A program made the translations under genes and the position numbers. Positions 42,734 to 53,316 of a stretch of 64,000 bases of DNA are shown piece by piece. How positions within the stretch are numbered: position 1 is the stretch's first letter; the number at the start of each line of letters is the position of its first letter. The notes beneath the pieces are model-generated. The model ran no database searches. It had not been told where the DNA came from and was given only the letters and a program-made list of their open reading frames with translations. The DNA comes from Akkermansiaceae bacterium. Lineage in GTDB: Bacteria; Verrucomicrobiota; Verrucomicrobiia; Verrucomicrobiales; Akkermansiaceae. The stretch lies in the NCBI GenBank assembly GCA_905181965.1, contig CAJIZY010000012.1:50821-114820 (forward strand). The letters run 5' to 3'.

Positions 42734-43510
42734 ATGAGCGACAAGCCTTTGAGTGGAAAGACAGCAGTTGTATTTGGAGTTGCAAACAAGCGGAGCATAG
42801 CTTGGGCGATTGCCAAGGCATGGGCGGATGCCGGAGCAAATTTGATTTTTAATTACCAAGGCGAGCGCCTAAAAGATAACGTGGAGCAATTGGCTGCTAC
42901 TTTTGGTGACGATGTTCCCCTCTATCCTTGTGACGTCACGAGCGACGAGGAACTTGATGAGTTTTTCAAGAAAGTGCAGGAGCACACGGACACTATCGAC
43001 CTGGTATTACACTCGGTTGCGTTTGCTCCGAAAGAGGCGCTTGAAGGAGATTTTCTCACCACTACGCGTGACGCCTTCAAGACTTCCCACGACATTAGCG
43101 CTTATTCATTGGTAGCTTTGGCACAGAGAGCTGCTCCGATGATGACGAATGGTGGCAGTATCGTGGCGATGAGTTATTACGGTGCAGCCAAGGTTGTTCC
43201 AAACTACAATGTGATGGGGGTTGCCAAGGCGAGCCTTGAGGCTTCGACCCGCTACCTAGCTTACGACCTGGGTCCGAAAAAAATTCGGGTAAATTGTATT
43301 AGTGCTGGGCCGGTCCAAACATTGGCTGCGCGTGGGATTTCCGGGTTTGGCACCATGATTAAGCATTATGAAGAGCACGCTCCCTTGCAGCGTTCTTGTT
43401 CAACCGCTGAATTGGGTGCCACCGGGGTTTTCCTCGCAAGCGAGGGCGCATCGTCAATCACTGGTCAAGTGCTTTATGTCGATGGTGGTTACCAGATCAT
43501 GGGAATGTAA
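42734..43510 (+). CDS. fabI: Enoyl-[acyl-carrier-protein] reductase (NADH) FabI
   Basis: FabI catalyses the last reductive step of each round of fatty-acid elongation. A 258-residue short-chain dehydrogenase-type protein with the FabI-specific cofactor site GVANKRSIAWAIAKAW (G-x5-S-x-A). LHSVAFAPKEALEGDFL and YNVMGVAKASLEASTRYLA follow, the latter giving Tyr and Lys of the catalytic pair. RVNCISAGPVQTLAARGI and GQVLYVDGGYQIMG complete the family. It is the first gene of a short plus-strand run with the GYF_2/DUF4190 gene 15 bp downstream. FabI is the target of triclosan-type inhibitors. Confidence 0.96.
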   Translation: MSDKPLSGKTAVVFGVANKRSIAWAIAKAWADAGANLIFNYQGERLKDNVEQLAATFGDDVPLYPCDVTSDEELDEFFKKVQEHTDTIDLVLHSVAFAPKEALEGDFLTTTRDAFKTSHDISAYSLVALAQRAAPMMTNGGSIVAMSYYGAAKVVPNYNVMGVAKASLEASTRYLAYDLGPKKIRVNCISAGPVQTLAARGISGFGTMIKHYEEHAPLQRSCSTAELGATGVFLASEGASSITGQVLYVDGGYQIMGM

Positions 43511-43525
43511 TCTACCAACGGTTCT

Positions 43526-44285
43526 ATGATTGAATGGTTTTACGGAAAAGGAGGTCAGCAGTTTGGCCCGATCGATGAAGTCACTCTGAGTGCCCGCATC
43601 GCAACTGGTGAAATTGGTCCTCAAGACTTGGTTTGGAACGAAGGAATGGATTCCTGGAAGCCTTTGCAAGAAATTCGTCACCTTGCTCCAAGTGGGAGCG
43701 CCGCCAAGATTGATCTCGTAGTAATAAACTCCCGAACTCTCCCAGTCATCGTATGCGCCCCCCGCCGAGATTAAAGCCCCTGCGCTCGACGATTCCTTCG
43801 TAGACGAAGTTCCCCAGTCGTCGTATGCGCCCCCCGCCGAGATTAAAGCCCCTGCGCTCGACGATTCCTTTGTAGACGAACCTCCCCAGCCGTCGTATGC
43901 CCCCCCCGTGGAGGTTAAAGCCCCTACGCTCGACGATTCCTTTGTAGACGAAGCTCCCCAGTCGCCATATTCCCCTCCCGTTGAGGGAGTCGAGGGTGCC
44001 TCATATACCCCGGGACCTTCTTTACCAGTCACGAACGGTCTCGCCATTGCGAGTATGATTTGTGGTATTCTTTCCCTGGTCTTCTTTTGTTTTTGCGGGG
44101 GACTTTTTCTTGGGATTCCTGCGGTAATTTGTGGGCACTTGAGCTTGAATCAGCTGAATGCTCTTGGGAACTCACAACAAGGTCGAGGGATGGCGATTGC
44201 CGGATTGATTTGTGGTTACCTAGGCATCGCCATTTTGATTATCATGATGCTGGGAGGTAATGGGAGTAGTTATCAGGAGATTTAG
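43526..44285 (+). CDS. GYF_2 domain - 24-residue repeats - DUF4190 membrane protein (one frameshift)
   Basis: The N-terminal piece (from ATG 43526) is a GYF_2 domain: WFYGKGGQQFGPIDEVTLSA, then LVWNEGMDSWKPLQEI. It runs out of frame at about 43725 (GTAGTAATAAACTCCC). With one added A, IKTPELSQSSY continues in the next frame into three exact-length 24-residue repeats (SYAPPAEIKAPALDDSFVDE). They are followed by two membrane helices of a DUF4190 domain (GLAIASMICGILSLVFFCF and IAGLICGYLGIAILIIMML). Reconstructed length is about 253 residues. The family architecture (substrate-binding-like GYF_2, linker, DUF4190) is common in Verrucomicrobia, of unknown function. DUF2752 follows 6 bp downstream. 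Confidence 0.78.
43746..43961. repeat. Three tandem 72-bp repeats inside the GYF_2/DUF4190 gene
   Basis: Units begin at 43746, 43818 and 43890, each exactly 72 bp, with a partial fourth from 43962. Each encodes 24 residues of the linker (SYAPPAEIKAPALDDSFVDE plus four). Units one and two differ at very few bases and the third diverges more, which suggests recent expansion by slippage or unequal crossing-over. Confidence 0.85.
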
Positions 44286-44291
44286 CGCTGG

Positions 44292-44705
44292 ATGAGTCCT
44301 CCACGGGTTAAAGGGAAGTGGCCGTGCTGGGTATTGTTGATCCCGCTTTCAATCATGCTTTTGGCGATCGCTCCTTGGCTGAGTGAAAGAATGCCCAGCT
44401 GCCTGTTTCACGAAAAAACCGGACTCTTTTGCCCTGGTTGTGGTGCGACGAGGTCGGCGCTTGATCTCAGCAATGGAGATTGGTTTGGAGCGATGAGAAA
44501 TAATGTCCTCTTTGTAAGCAGCCTTGGTTTGAGTGGAGTCTGGATTGTGGTGTCAGCAGTGAGTGAAAAATTTCCAGAGGTGGAAATATTGCGAGTTTTT
44601 CGATTCCGACTTCGGTTTCTTTGGTGGATTCTAGCGACGTTGATCGCTTTCACGCTCCTCAGAAATATCCCGGCAATCGATTTTCTTCGGCCCATTTCCC
44701 AATAG
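44292..44705 (+). CDS. DUF2752 membrane protein
   Basis: A 137-residue protein with three or four helices. The DUF2752 signature is SCLFHEKTGLFCPGCGATRS followed by ALDLSNGDWFGAMRNN. The C-P-G-C-G-x-T-R motif is invariant in the family and could bind metal. These proteins are frequently encoded next to DUF4190 or CD225/dispanin-type membrane proteins, as here. Function is unknown. The stop lies 3 bp from that of the convergent tricorn-like protease gene. Confidence 0.87.
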   Translation: MSPPRVKGKWPCWVLLIPLSIMLLAIAPWLSERMPSCLFHEKTGLFCPGCGATRSALDLSNGDWFGAMRNNVLFVSSLGLSGVWIVVSAVSEKFPEVEILRVFRFRLRFLWWILATLIAFTLLRNIPAIDFLRPISQ

Positions 44706-44708
44706 TGG

Positions 44709-47700
44709 TTAGCGATTGGACCGGTAAACTGGTGGAGCCAACTTTAGGCTGCGCTCTTTGACTTCTTTTTTTAGAACTTCAATGGCTTTTTCTAACTGAG
44801 GGTCCTTGCCCGAGCTCAGGTCTCCCGGTGTCACGTCGACAATAAAATGGGGGACTGCGCCATAGAGCTCCATATCTTCGCCATTATGAGGGAGGAACCA
44901 GCCGCGGCCTGGTAGGCGCATACGACCGAGTTCGAGAATGGTTGCAGAGCCAGTAGAGATGACACCTCCTGCGGTCGGGATTCCAACGATTTTCCCCCGG
45001 TCGACAGTCTTGATGGCGTGGGAAAAGATTTCGGCATTTGAAAAAGAATTCTGATTGCAAATGACAACGATAGGCTTGTTCCAGCTTGCGTAGACGTGGC
45101 GATCCTGCGGGTAGCCGATCGCGCCGTTGCGGCCCACGGTATAAGCGTGCAGGGGTTGGGTTAATACGGTGAGCAGGTGATCACAGGTAAAGCCGCCTCC
45201 GTTGTCGCGAACATCGATAATAAGGCCGTTTTTCCCTGCCCCTCTTTCGTAAATATGGTGTTCAAATTTCTCGAATTCATCCCACATCATGCGAGCAACG
45301 TGAAGGTAGCCAAGTTTGTTCTTTGAGGCATTTTTCACGCGGGTATTTCGTTCGTCAAGGTGGGCCGATTGGGCAAGCGCTCGGGCTTGTGAGTAGCTAA
45401 TCGGGCGGATGATTACCTCACGTGGTGCTTCATCATTCTCTCCTTTGACACTTAGGTGAATGTCACGATCAAGTCGTCCGTTGAGAGCCCGGGTCAGTGA
45501 AACATCAGAACGGATTACTTGGTCATTAACCTTTAAGATCCGGTCACCGATGTGAAGTCGGCTGCCCGGTCGGTCAGCTGGACCGTTGGGGTACACGAAG
45601 ATTACTTGATTTTTTTTGTCGAGGCGCACGCCAAGGTGCGGGGTGAAACTGCGCCCTGCTTCGTTGAACTTCCATTGTTTTGGGAAGTCGTTGGGATAGA
45701 AACCCATGTGAGAGGCATTGAGTTCGCCTAAAAGAAGAGCCATGACACGAGCGTATTCGTTCGCAGTCGGCGCGTTTGCGGCCGCCAGTTCGTATTTTGT
45801 TCTGATCTTATCCCAGTCTCGATTATTGAGGCTTGCATCATAGAAACGATCTCGCAAAACCCGCCAAGCTATTTTGAAGCCCATCCGCTGGTATTGCGCT
45901 CGGTCTCGATCTATCGGGATGGTGAAAGAGTAGCTGGAAAGACGACCTTTAGTGAAGAAGGACGGAACCCCATTGGCGACTAAATAGATTTTGTCGTTGT
46001 CGCGGTAGCGGATGATTGGTCCGCTTGCTTTTGCCATAACTGTGGGCTTGGCGCCGGCTTTCGCTTCAACGCGGTGAATACTGCCACCACTCTGGAAGGT
46101 TAGATTTTTGGAATCAGGCATCCAATGAAGCCGGGAGAGGCTCATTCCGTTGAGGGGAATCCGTTGGATCCTTTTGTGTAAATCCTCAAAATCGATGGAA
46201 TCTTTCTCTTCCTTATCTTCTTTTTGGGGCTTTTTCGTTTCGGCTTCCGTAGTTTCTTCCTTCTTTTCCTCTTTATACTGAGGATCCTTTGACATGGCCT
46301 GACGGGCCGATTCGATCTTTGCGTCGCGATCGCTGCGGAAGTGAGTTTCACGCCTCAGATGAACGAAGAACAAATCAGTTTGGGTGGAATGACGGCGGCC
46401 GGCAAAGGCTAAGATCTTGCCATCCGGAGACCAGACAGGTGAGTAGTCACTGTCAGGATGTCGCGAGACGTTGATTGGCTCGCTGTCACCATCGGTAGCG
46501 GCAATGTAGATGTCACTATTGTAGTTATAATCTTCGACAGCGTATGCGATATGTTTGCCATCGGGTGACCAGACGTAGGAAGGAGAGTCCCAGCCCTCGA
46601 TAAGCTTTCGGGCCTCCGAGCCATCGGGCTTTGCAAGAAAAAGGGTCCCTGGGTATTCCACATAAGCGATCTGTTCTTCGTTGGGACTTAGTGAGAAGCT
46701 AGATTTTGGCTTGGCCCCCTTGGTAATGGGTTCATGCTCGAACGATTCGGCATTCCACCAGAACTCTTTAGAGTTGGTTTTAGACATGCGCCAGTAGTTG
46801 ATGATGACGCCATTGTCTTTCTTGTAATAGATGTATTTTCCGTTTTTGGCGAAGTAGATGTCAGATTCAAGAGCCGGAGAATTAGTCAATTGATTGGGTT
46901 CCTTGAGCACGGTGTCCATAGCCCAAATTTCACCACCTGCTTCAAAGGCCCATTCAAGACCAGTCGGGGTGACTGTGGCGTCACGAGTGGAGCGAAAAGT
47001 GAGGGTCTCGCTCTTGGGATGTTCAAGAGTTGTGCGGTGATAAAGATTGATTTTCTCTGGGCTGGCTTTTCCTTGGGTGGAGATTGTGTGGAGATCGAAA
47101 AGGTGGCGATAAACGATGGTTTTTCCATCAGCTGAGATGGCTGGGGCGAAGACACTGTCGTCCGGATACTGCGTGAGTTGACGATCACTCTCTTTGTCGA
47201 ACTGGTGTTGCCAAATATTATGTGCACCGGAGCGGCTGGTGACATAGTAAAAGGATTTTCCGTCCGGCGCCCAGATTGGGTAGCGGCAGCCAGTCTTGTC
47301 TTTGACGGGTTCGGTGAAGGTCTTCTTTGTCAAATCGTAAAGCCAAAGTCGAGAAGCCTGCGCTCCCTCGTATCCCTTTCGGTAGGTGGTTGCTCCATCG
47401 CGAACGATGAGGAGTTTTTTTCCGTCAGGGGAGTAGCGGCCATATCTAGCATTTGCATTAAAGATGATCTCTTCGTCTTTGTTTGGATTGAGGTTTTTTT
47501 CGATAAGGCGGTAAGGTCTTCGGCCGCTGTGATCGCGGTATCCGCGGACAAGAATTACTGGTTTGGTTGGGTGGAGATCCTCCAGAGAGCTTCCTTCCGA
47601 GTGGAAGGTGATTTGCTCTGGGATCCCACCTTGAATGGGGATTCGGAAGACCTGTTCTGAGCCGGTTCGATCGGAGTTAAAAAAGACAAACTTTCCATCC

Positions 47701-47918
47701 CGAGAGACCTTTGGTGTGTCGTCTGGTGCGGGGTGGTAGGTGAGCCGGCTCGCTTCGCCTCCCTGAGGGGAGCTGGTCCAAATATCACCGGCCCAAGCGA
47801 AGACCAGTTTCTTGGAATCAGGAGTAATGGTTGCGGTGGATTGGAGTTGGATTTGACCCATCCCGTTCGATAGTCCTCCAGCAAGCAGGGAGGTTAGGAA
47901 AATTGAGGTTGCATTCAT
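44709..47918 (-). CDS. Tricorn-like S41 protease with beta-propellers and PDZ domain
   Basis: A 1069-residue exported protease. Start chosen at ATG 47916-47918, giving a signal-like MNATSIFLTSLLAGGLSNGM; the frame reaches 47978. The N-terminal half is a series of TolB/WD40-like propeller blades (PDSKKLVFAWAGDIWTSSPQ, YSPVWSPDGKILAFAGRR). An acidic/Lys-rich linker follows (EEKKEETTEAETKKPQKEDK), then a tricorn core domain, a PDZ domain (HLGVRLDKKNQVIFVYPNGP) and an S41 catalytic domain. That domain has GLIIDVRDNGGG, and NQNSFSNAEIFSHAIK with the nucleophile Ser. Tricorn degrades oligopeptides in archaea; secreted bacterial homologues are thought to process periplasmic peptides. Confidence 0.9.
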   Translation of the reverse strand: MNATSIFLTSLLAGGLSNGMGQIQLQSTATITPDSKKLVFAWAGDIWTSSPQGGEASRLTYHPAPDDTPKVSRDGKFVFFNSDRTGSEQVFRIPIQGGIPEQITFHSEGSSLEDLHPTKPVILVRGYRDHSGRRPYRLIEKNLNPNKDEEIIFNANARYGRYSPDGKKLLIVRDGATTYRKGYEGAQASRLWLYDLTKKTFTEPVKDKTGCRYPIWAPDGKSFYYVTSRSGAHNIWQHQFDKESDRQLTQYPDDSVFAPAISADGKTIVYRHLFDLHTISTQGKASPEKINLYHRTTLEHPKSETLTFRSTRDATVTPTGLEWAFEAGGEIWAMDTVLKEPNQLTNSPALESDIYFAKNGKYIYYKKDNGVIINYWRMSKTNSKEFWWNAESFEHEPITKGAKPKSSFSLSPNEEQIAYVEYPGTLFLAKPDGSEARKLIEGWDSPSYVWSPDGKHIAYAVEDYNYNSDIYIAATDGDSEPINVSRHPDSDYSPVWSPDGKILAFAGRRHSTQTDLFFVHLRRETHFRSDRDAKIESARQAMSKDPQYKEEKKEETTEAETKKPQKEDKEEKDSIDFEDLHKRIQRIPLNGMSLSRLHWMPDSKNLTFQSGGSIHRVEAKAGAKPTVMAKASGPIIRYRDNDKIYLVANGVPSFFTKGRLSSYSFTIPIDRDRAQYQRMGFKIAWRVLRDRFYDASLNNRDWDKIRTKYELAAANAPTANEYARVMALLLGELNASHMGFYPNDFPKQWKFNEAGRSFTPHLGVRLDKKNQVIFVYPNGPADRPGSRLHIGDRILKVNDQVIRSDVSLTRALNGRLDRDIHLSVKGENDEAPREVIIRPISYSQARALAQSAHLDERNTRVKNASKNKLGYLHVARMMWDEFEKFEHHIYERGAGKNGLIIDVRDNGGGFTCDHLLTVLTQPLHAYTVGRNGAIGYPQDRHVYASWNKPIVVICNQNSFSNAEIFSHAIKTVDRGKIVGIPTAGGVISTGSATILELGRMRLPGRGWFLPHNGEDMELYGAVPHFIVDVTPGDLSSGKDPQLEKAIEVLKKEVKERSLKLAPPVYRSNR

Positions 47919-48151
47919 GCGGAGTCCAAAAGAAAGGATCCATGAAGGAGCAGACCATGTCGTTAGAAGCATGAACAAACCGTGCTTCGTTTTTTCAAAA
48001 AGCCAAGAGTGAAAGGTATTTCAGTTACGGTGTGTTCAAAAATTAAAATCGTTCGATCTCCTGAAACCGGTTTGATCAATGTTCGGATAGTCTAAAGGGG
48101 AGTTAGATTAGAGATGAGTTATGGTTTTCAGGAGGATGATTCTAGGCACAG

Positions 48152-48182
48152 AAAAACCGGGTCTCGAGAAGGCCCGGTTTTT
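48152..48182. terminator. Bidirectional-type terminator after sdhB
   Basis: AAAAACCGGG (48152-48161) and CCCGGTTTTT (48173-48182) form a perfect 10-bp stem around an 11-base loop. The flanking A- and T-runs mean it works on either strand. It lies 42 bp after the sdhB stop on the minus strand, inside the 306-bp stretch between sdhB and the tricorn-like gene. The rest of that stretch shows no gene. Confidence 0.8.
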
Positions 48183-48224
48183 TGAGATCTCGGAAGAGAT
48201 CAGCTTTGAGATGCCAGTAGCTCT

Positions 48225-48986
48225 CTATGACACTGAGTCGCGCGCGCTGGCGGACAAGTAGTCGCGGTTCAGCTTTGCGATATGACTAGCGCTGATTTCC
48301 TTTGGGCAAACCGCTTCGCACTCGAATTGGTTCGTGCAATTGCCAAACCCTTCCTCGTCCATTTGGCGAACCATGCCAAGGACGCGTTGATCCTTCTCAG
48401 ACTGGCCCTGCGGGAGATGGTTGAGGTGCGAGGCCTTTGCAGAAACGAAGAGCATAGCTGAGGCGTTTTTACAAGCGGCGACACATGCTCCGCAGCCGAT
48501 GCAGGCGGCAGCGTCAAAGGCAGTATCAGCATCAGCCTTAGGGATTTGAATAGCGTGTGCATCTGGCGCCGAGCCAGTACGAACGCTGATGTAACCGCCG
48601 GAAGCAATGATTCGGTCGAAAGCGCTCCGGTTAGTGACTAGGTCCTTTACAACGGGGAAGGCATTTGCACGAAAGGGTTCGATACAGATGGTTTCACCAT
48701 CATCAAACTTCCGCATGTGAAGCTGACAAGTCGTGGTGCCGCGCTCCTTGGAATGGGGGACGCCATTGATGGTCATGGAGCACATGCCACAAATTCCTTC
48801 GCGGCAGTCGTGGTCGAAGTGGATAGGTTCCTCTCCATCTTGGATTAGGCGTTCGTTAACAATGTCGATCATCTCGAGGAACGAAGCCGAGGTGGGGATC
48901 TCTTTGGCTTCGTAGGTCTCAATGCGGCCTTCGGATTTGGCGTTTTCCTGACGCCAGACTTTCAGAGTGAGGTTAAGGAGTGGCAT
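48225..48986 (-). CDS. sdhB: Succinate dehydrogenase/fumarate reductase iron-sulfur subunit
   Basis: A 253-residue subunit that passes electrons from SdhA flavin to the quinone site. The N-terminal 2Fe-2S ligands are in [15 protein letters not shown] and the downstream Cys in TTCQLHM. The C-terminal ligands for the 4Fe-4S and 3Fe-4S centres are in [20 protein letters not shown] and [11 protein letters not shown]. The sequence resembles the SdhB that pairs with a single b558-type cytochrome subunit. It starts 3 bp after the sdhA stop, as the last gene of sdhCAB. Confidence 0.95.
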   Translation of the reverse strand: MPLLNLTLKVWRQENAKSEGRIETYEAKEIPTSASFLEMIDIVNERLIQDGEEPIHFDHDCREGICGMCSMTINGVPHSKERGTTTCQLHMRKFDDGETICIEPFRANAFPVVKDLVTNRSAFDRIIASGGYISVRTGSAPDAHAIQIPKADADTAFDAAACIGCGACVAACKNASAMLFVSAKASHLNHLPQGQSEKDQRVLGMVRQMDEEGFGNCTNQFECEAVCPKEISASHIAKLNRDYLSASARDSVS

Positions 48987-48989
48987 GAC

Positions 48990-50960
<1,971 letters not shown>

Positions 50961-50981
50961 GGGTGAAACAGTTGGTCGTGG

Positions 50982-51698
50982 TTAGTTACAAGCTTCACAG
51001 CCGAAGCCGAAAAGAAGGATGGCGAGAGGAATAGAGATGAAGCCAAGGTAGATGACGACGGCGTAAGCCTTGGAAAGTAGGGTGATGGGCCCCGCGGTTT
51101 TCTTGGTGCGTAGACCAAGAGTTTGGAAGATCGAGGCGACCCCGTGGCTGAGGTGCGAGCACAGTAGGGTCATGGCAATCACATAGAAAATCACAACGAA
51201 AGGATTACTGAAACCAACGATGACCATTTTCCAGGCGTCGTGTCGCTCGGATCCATCTGGCATGACCTGCATCAATGAAGCGTAGTCTGTGCCAGCCTTG
51301 ACGGTGAAGTGAAGGAGGTGAAAAATAATGAAGGCTAAGATTGTCAAACCACTCCAGATCATGATCAGCGATGACTTGGGAGCTTGGACGGTCGCCTGGT
51401 GAGAGTATTTTTTGCGGGCAGATTTATTTTCCTTCGTGAGAAGAATCGTGAACCAAAGATGAGCGGTAAAGCAGGCTAGCAGCCCAACTCGTGCAATCCA
51501 CACTCCCGCGCCATGGAAAACTTCGTGGAGAAATTGGGCATAGTCATTGAAGGCGTCTCTCCCCGCAAAAATAAGCAAATTACCGGTGAGGTGACCGGCC
51601 AGAAATAAAACGAGGGCAAGTCCGGTTACCGCCACGATGATTTTGCGGCCGATGGAGGATTTTACGAAGGCACACAGGGAGCAGGAAGGAGCACTCAT
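50982..51698 (-). CDS. sdhC: Succinate dehydrogenase cytochrome b558-type membrane anchor
   Basis: A 238-residue, five-helix subunit that binds heme b and quinone and anchors SdhAB. SSIGRKIIVAVTGLALVLFL, FLAGHLTGNLLIF with a heme-ligand His, FHGAGVWIARVGLL, ILAFIIFHLLHFTVK and LLCSHLSHGVASIFQTLG are typical of the succinate dehydrogenase cytochrome b558 family. This single-subunit anchor replaces the SdhC/SdhD pair of proteobacteria. It is the first gene of the operon, 21 bp before sdhA, with a 159-bp upstream gap that should hold the promoter. Confidence 0.94.
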   Translation of the reverse strand: MSAPSCSLCAFVKSSIGRKIIVAVTGLALVLFLAGHLTGNLLIFAGRDAFNDYAQFLHEVFHGAGVWIARVGLLACFTAHLWFTILLTKENKSARKKYSHQATVQAPKSSLIMIWSGLTILAFIIFHLLHFTVKAGTDYASLMQVMPDGSERHDAWKMVIVGFSNPFVVIFYVIAMTLLCSHLSHGVASIFQTLGLRTKKTAGPITLLSKAYAVVIYLGFISIPLAILLFGFGCEACN

Positions 51699-51857
51699 GG
51701 TTCACTTAAGCACCCGGCGGGCGCCGGGAACAGGCTATGGCTCAACCGCGAAATGACAAGTGGTAAGGAGTGGATTTTCCCGATTCCATGGCTTTAACAG
51801 TTTGTTGATTAGAGAAAGCCTGAGGGATGGGTCTCAATCCCAGACTTTTTGACGAAT

Positions 51858-53277
51858 TCAGCTAATCAATTCCTTAATGATAGCTCCGCCAAATTGGGAG
51901 AGCTGTTTATAGCGGCCGGCGTGGAAATAGGTGAGTTTGTTGTCGTCTAGCCCAAGAAGGTGAAGGAGGGTGACATGAAAGTCCCGAATGGGGCGGGCCA
52001 GGTCGACGGCTTGGGCTCCGATCTCATCTGTTGCTCCGACGACCGCACCTTTTTTTACACCTCCACCGGCCATCATGATAGTCATGGCGTCGGCGTTGTG
52101 GCCGCGGCCAATAGAGTAGACGCCCCCTCGCATATTGATTGTCGGGGGTGCGGCCAAATTCGCCATTCCAAATGACGAGAGTGTCGTCGAGCATGCCCCG
52201 TTGCTTTAAATCTTTAATGAGCGCGGCCCATGGTTTGTCGACAGCGGAAATTCTCGAGGAATGACCGCGCTCAAGGTAGTCGTGGCTGTCCCAACCACCC
52301 GCAAAGATTTGCACAAAGCGTGTGCCTTTCTCGACGAGCCGCCGAGCCATGAGGCATTGGCGGCCAAAGTCATGAGTGACCTTGTTGTCCATTCCATACA
52401 TTTCCCGGATGTATTCAGGTTCTCCTTCAAGGTCGACGACTTCGGGAACTTCCATCTGCATGCGATAGGCGAGTTCGTAAGATTCCATGCGCGCGGTAAG
52501 GTCGGCGTGCTCAGGATGGCGCTTGGCGTGTTGATCGTTAAGAAAGGCAAGTTGATCCAAAGCGGCGCGTTGGTGAGCGCGGGATTTGAAAGGCTGTGAT
52601 TCTAGATTTAAAAGAGGGGAGCCTTTTGGTCTGAGAGCTGTTCCCTGAAAGTGAGCTGGGAGAAAGCCGTTGGACCAGTTTTTTGAACCACCTTGCGGCA
52701 GGGCCATCTCGGTCATGACGACGTATCCTGGGAGGTTTTGGTTTTCTGATCCAAGGCCATAGGTGGCCCAGGCGCCAAGGCTAGGGTCAGCCCCAAGGCG
52801 GCTGCCGGTGTTCATGTGGAAGAGAGCCTCGGGGTGGTTCAGAGACTCGGCTTGGCACCCACGGTAGTTGCAGAGTTCATCAGCCACTTCGGGATCAGAC
52901 ATGTATTTCCATTGATCACACATATCCATTCCGGATTGCCCGGCTTTTTTGAATTTGAAAGGAGAGCCGACGTAGAATTGGTAGTTTCCAGCAGCGAGGC
53001 CACGATCGTTTTTGGATTCGGTTTTGTGGAGCTGGGTAAGCTTGGGTTTGGGGTCGAATGTGTCCATGTGCCCGGGGCCTCCTTCCATGAAAAGCATGAT
53101 GACATTTTTGGCCTTGGCTGAAGTCATGGGCTTCTTGGGGGCCATGGGGTTGGCAGTTACCTCTTCGGCGAGAAGGGATGAAAAGGCAACGGAGCCCATT
53201 GATGATCCAAGGCCGTAGAGAAATTCACGACGGGAATGTGCATCGGACAATGGGCGGGAACAGAGGGGGGATTTCAT
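51858..53277 (-). CDS. DUF1501 protein (copy 2), C-terminal frameshift
   Basis: A second DUF1501 protein of about 470 residues. Start MKSPLCSRPLSDAHSRREFL gives a twin-arginine-like signal. MLFMEGGPGHMDTFDPKPKL, YGLGSENQNLPGYVVMTEMA, GTRFVQIFAGGWDSHDYLER and LVIWNGEFGRTP match the family. At about 52145, within a run of five C, the frame changes: GEFGRTPDNQYARG should continue as PTINMRGGVYSIGRGHNADA through MTIMMAGGGVKKGAVVGATD to the usual C-terminus LLGLDDNKLTYFHAGRYKQL. A one-base slip explains this. It lies 39 bp downstream of the second DUF1553 gene. Confidence 0.85.
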
Positions 53278-53316
53278 AAGAAGATCGAGCTTTCGATTGA
53301 TTGGCCAATACCAATC

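Noticed and set aside
43454..44047. Minus-strand frame of 197 codons with striking 24-residue repeats (SSTKESSSAGALISAGGAYD)
   Set aside because: It is the antisense reading of the 72-bp repeats in the GYF_2/DUF4190 gene; the plus strand joins real domains on both sides.
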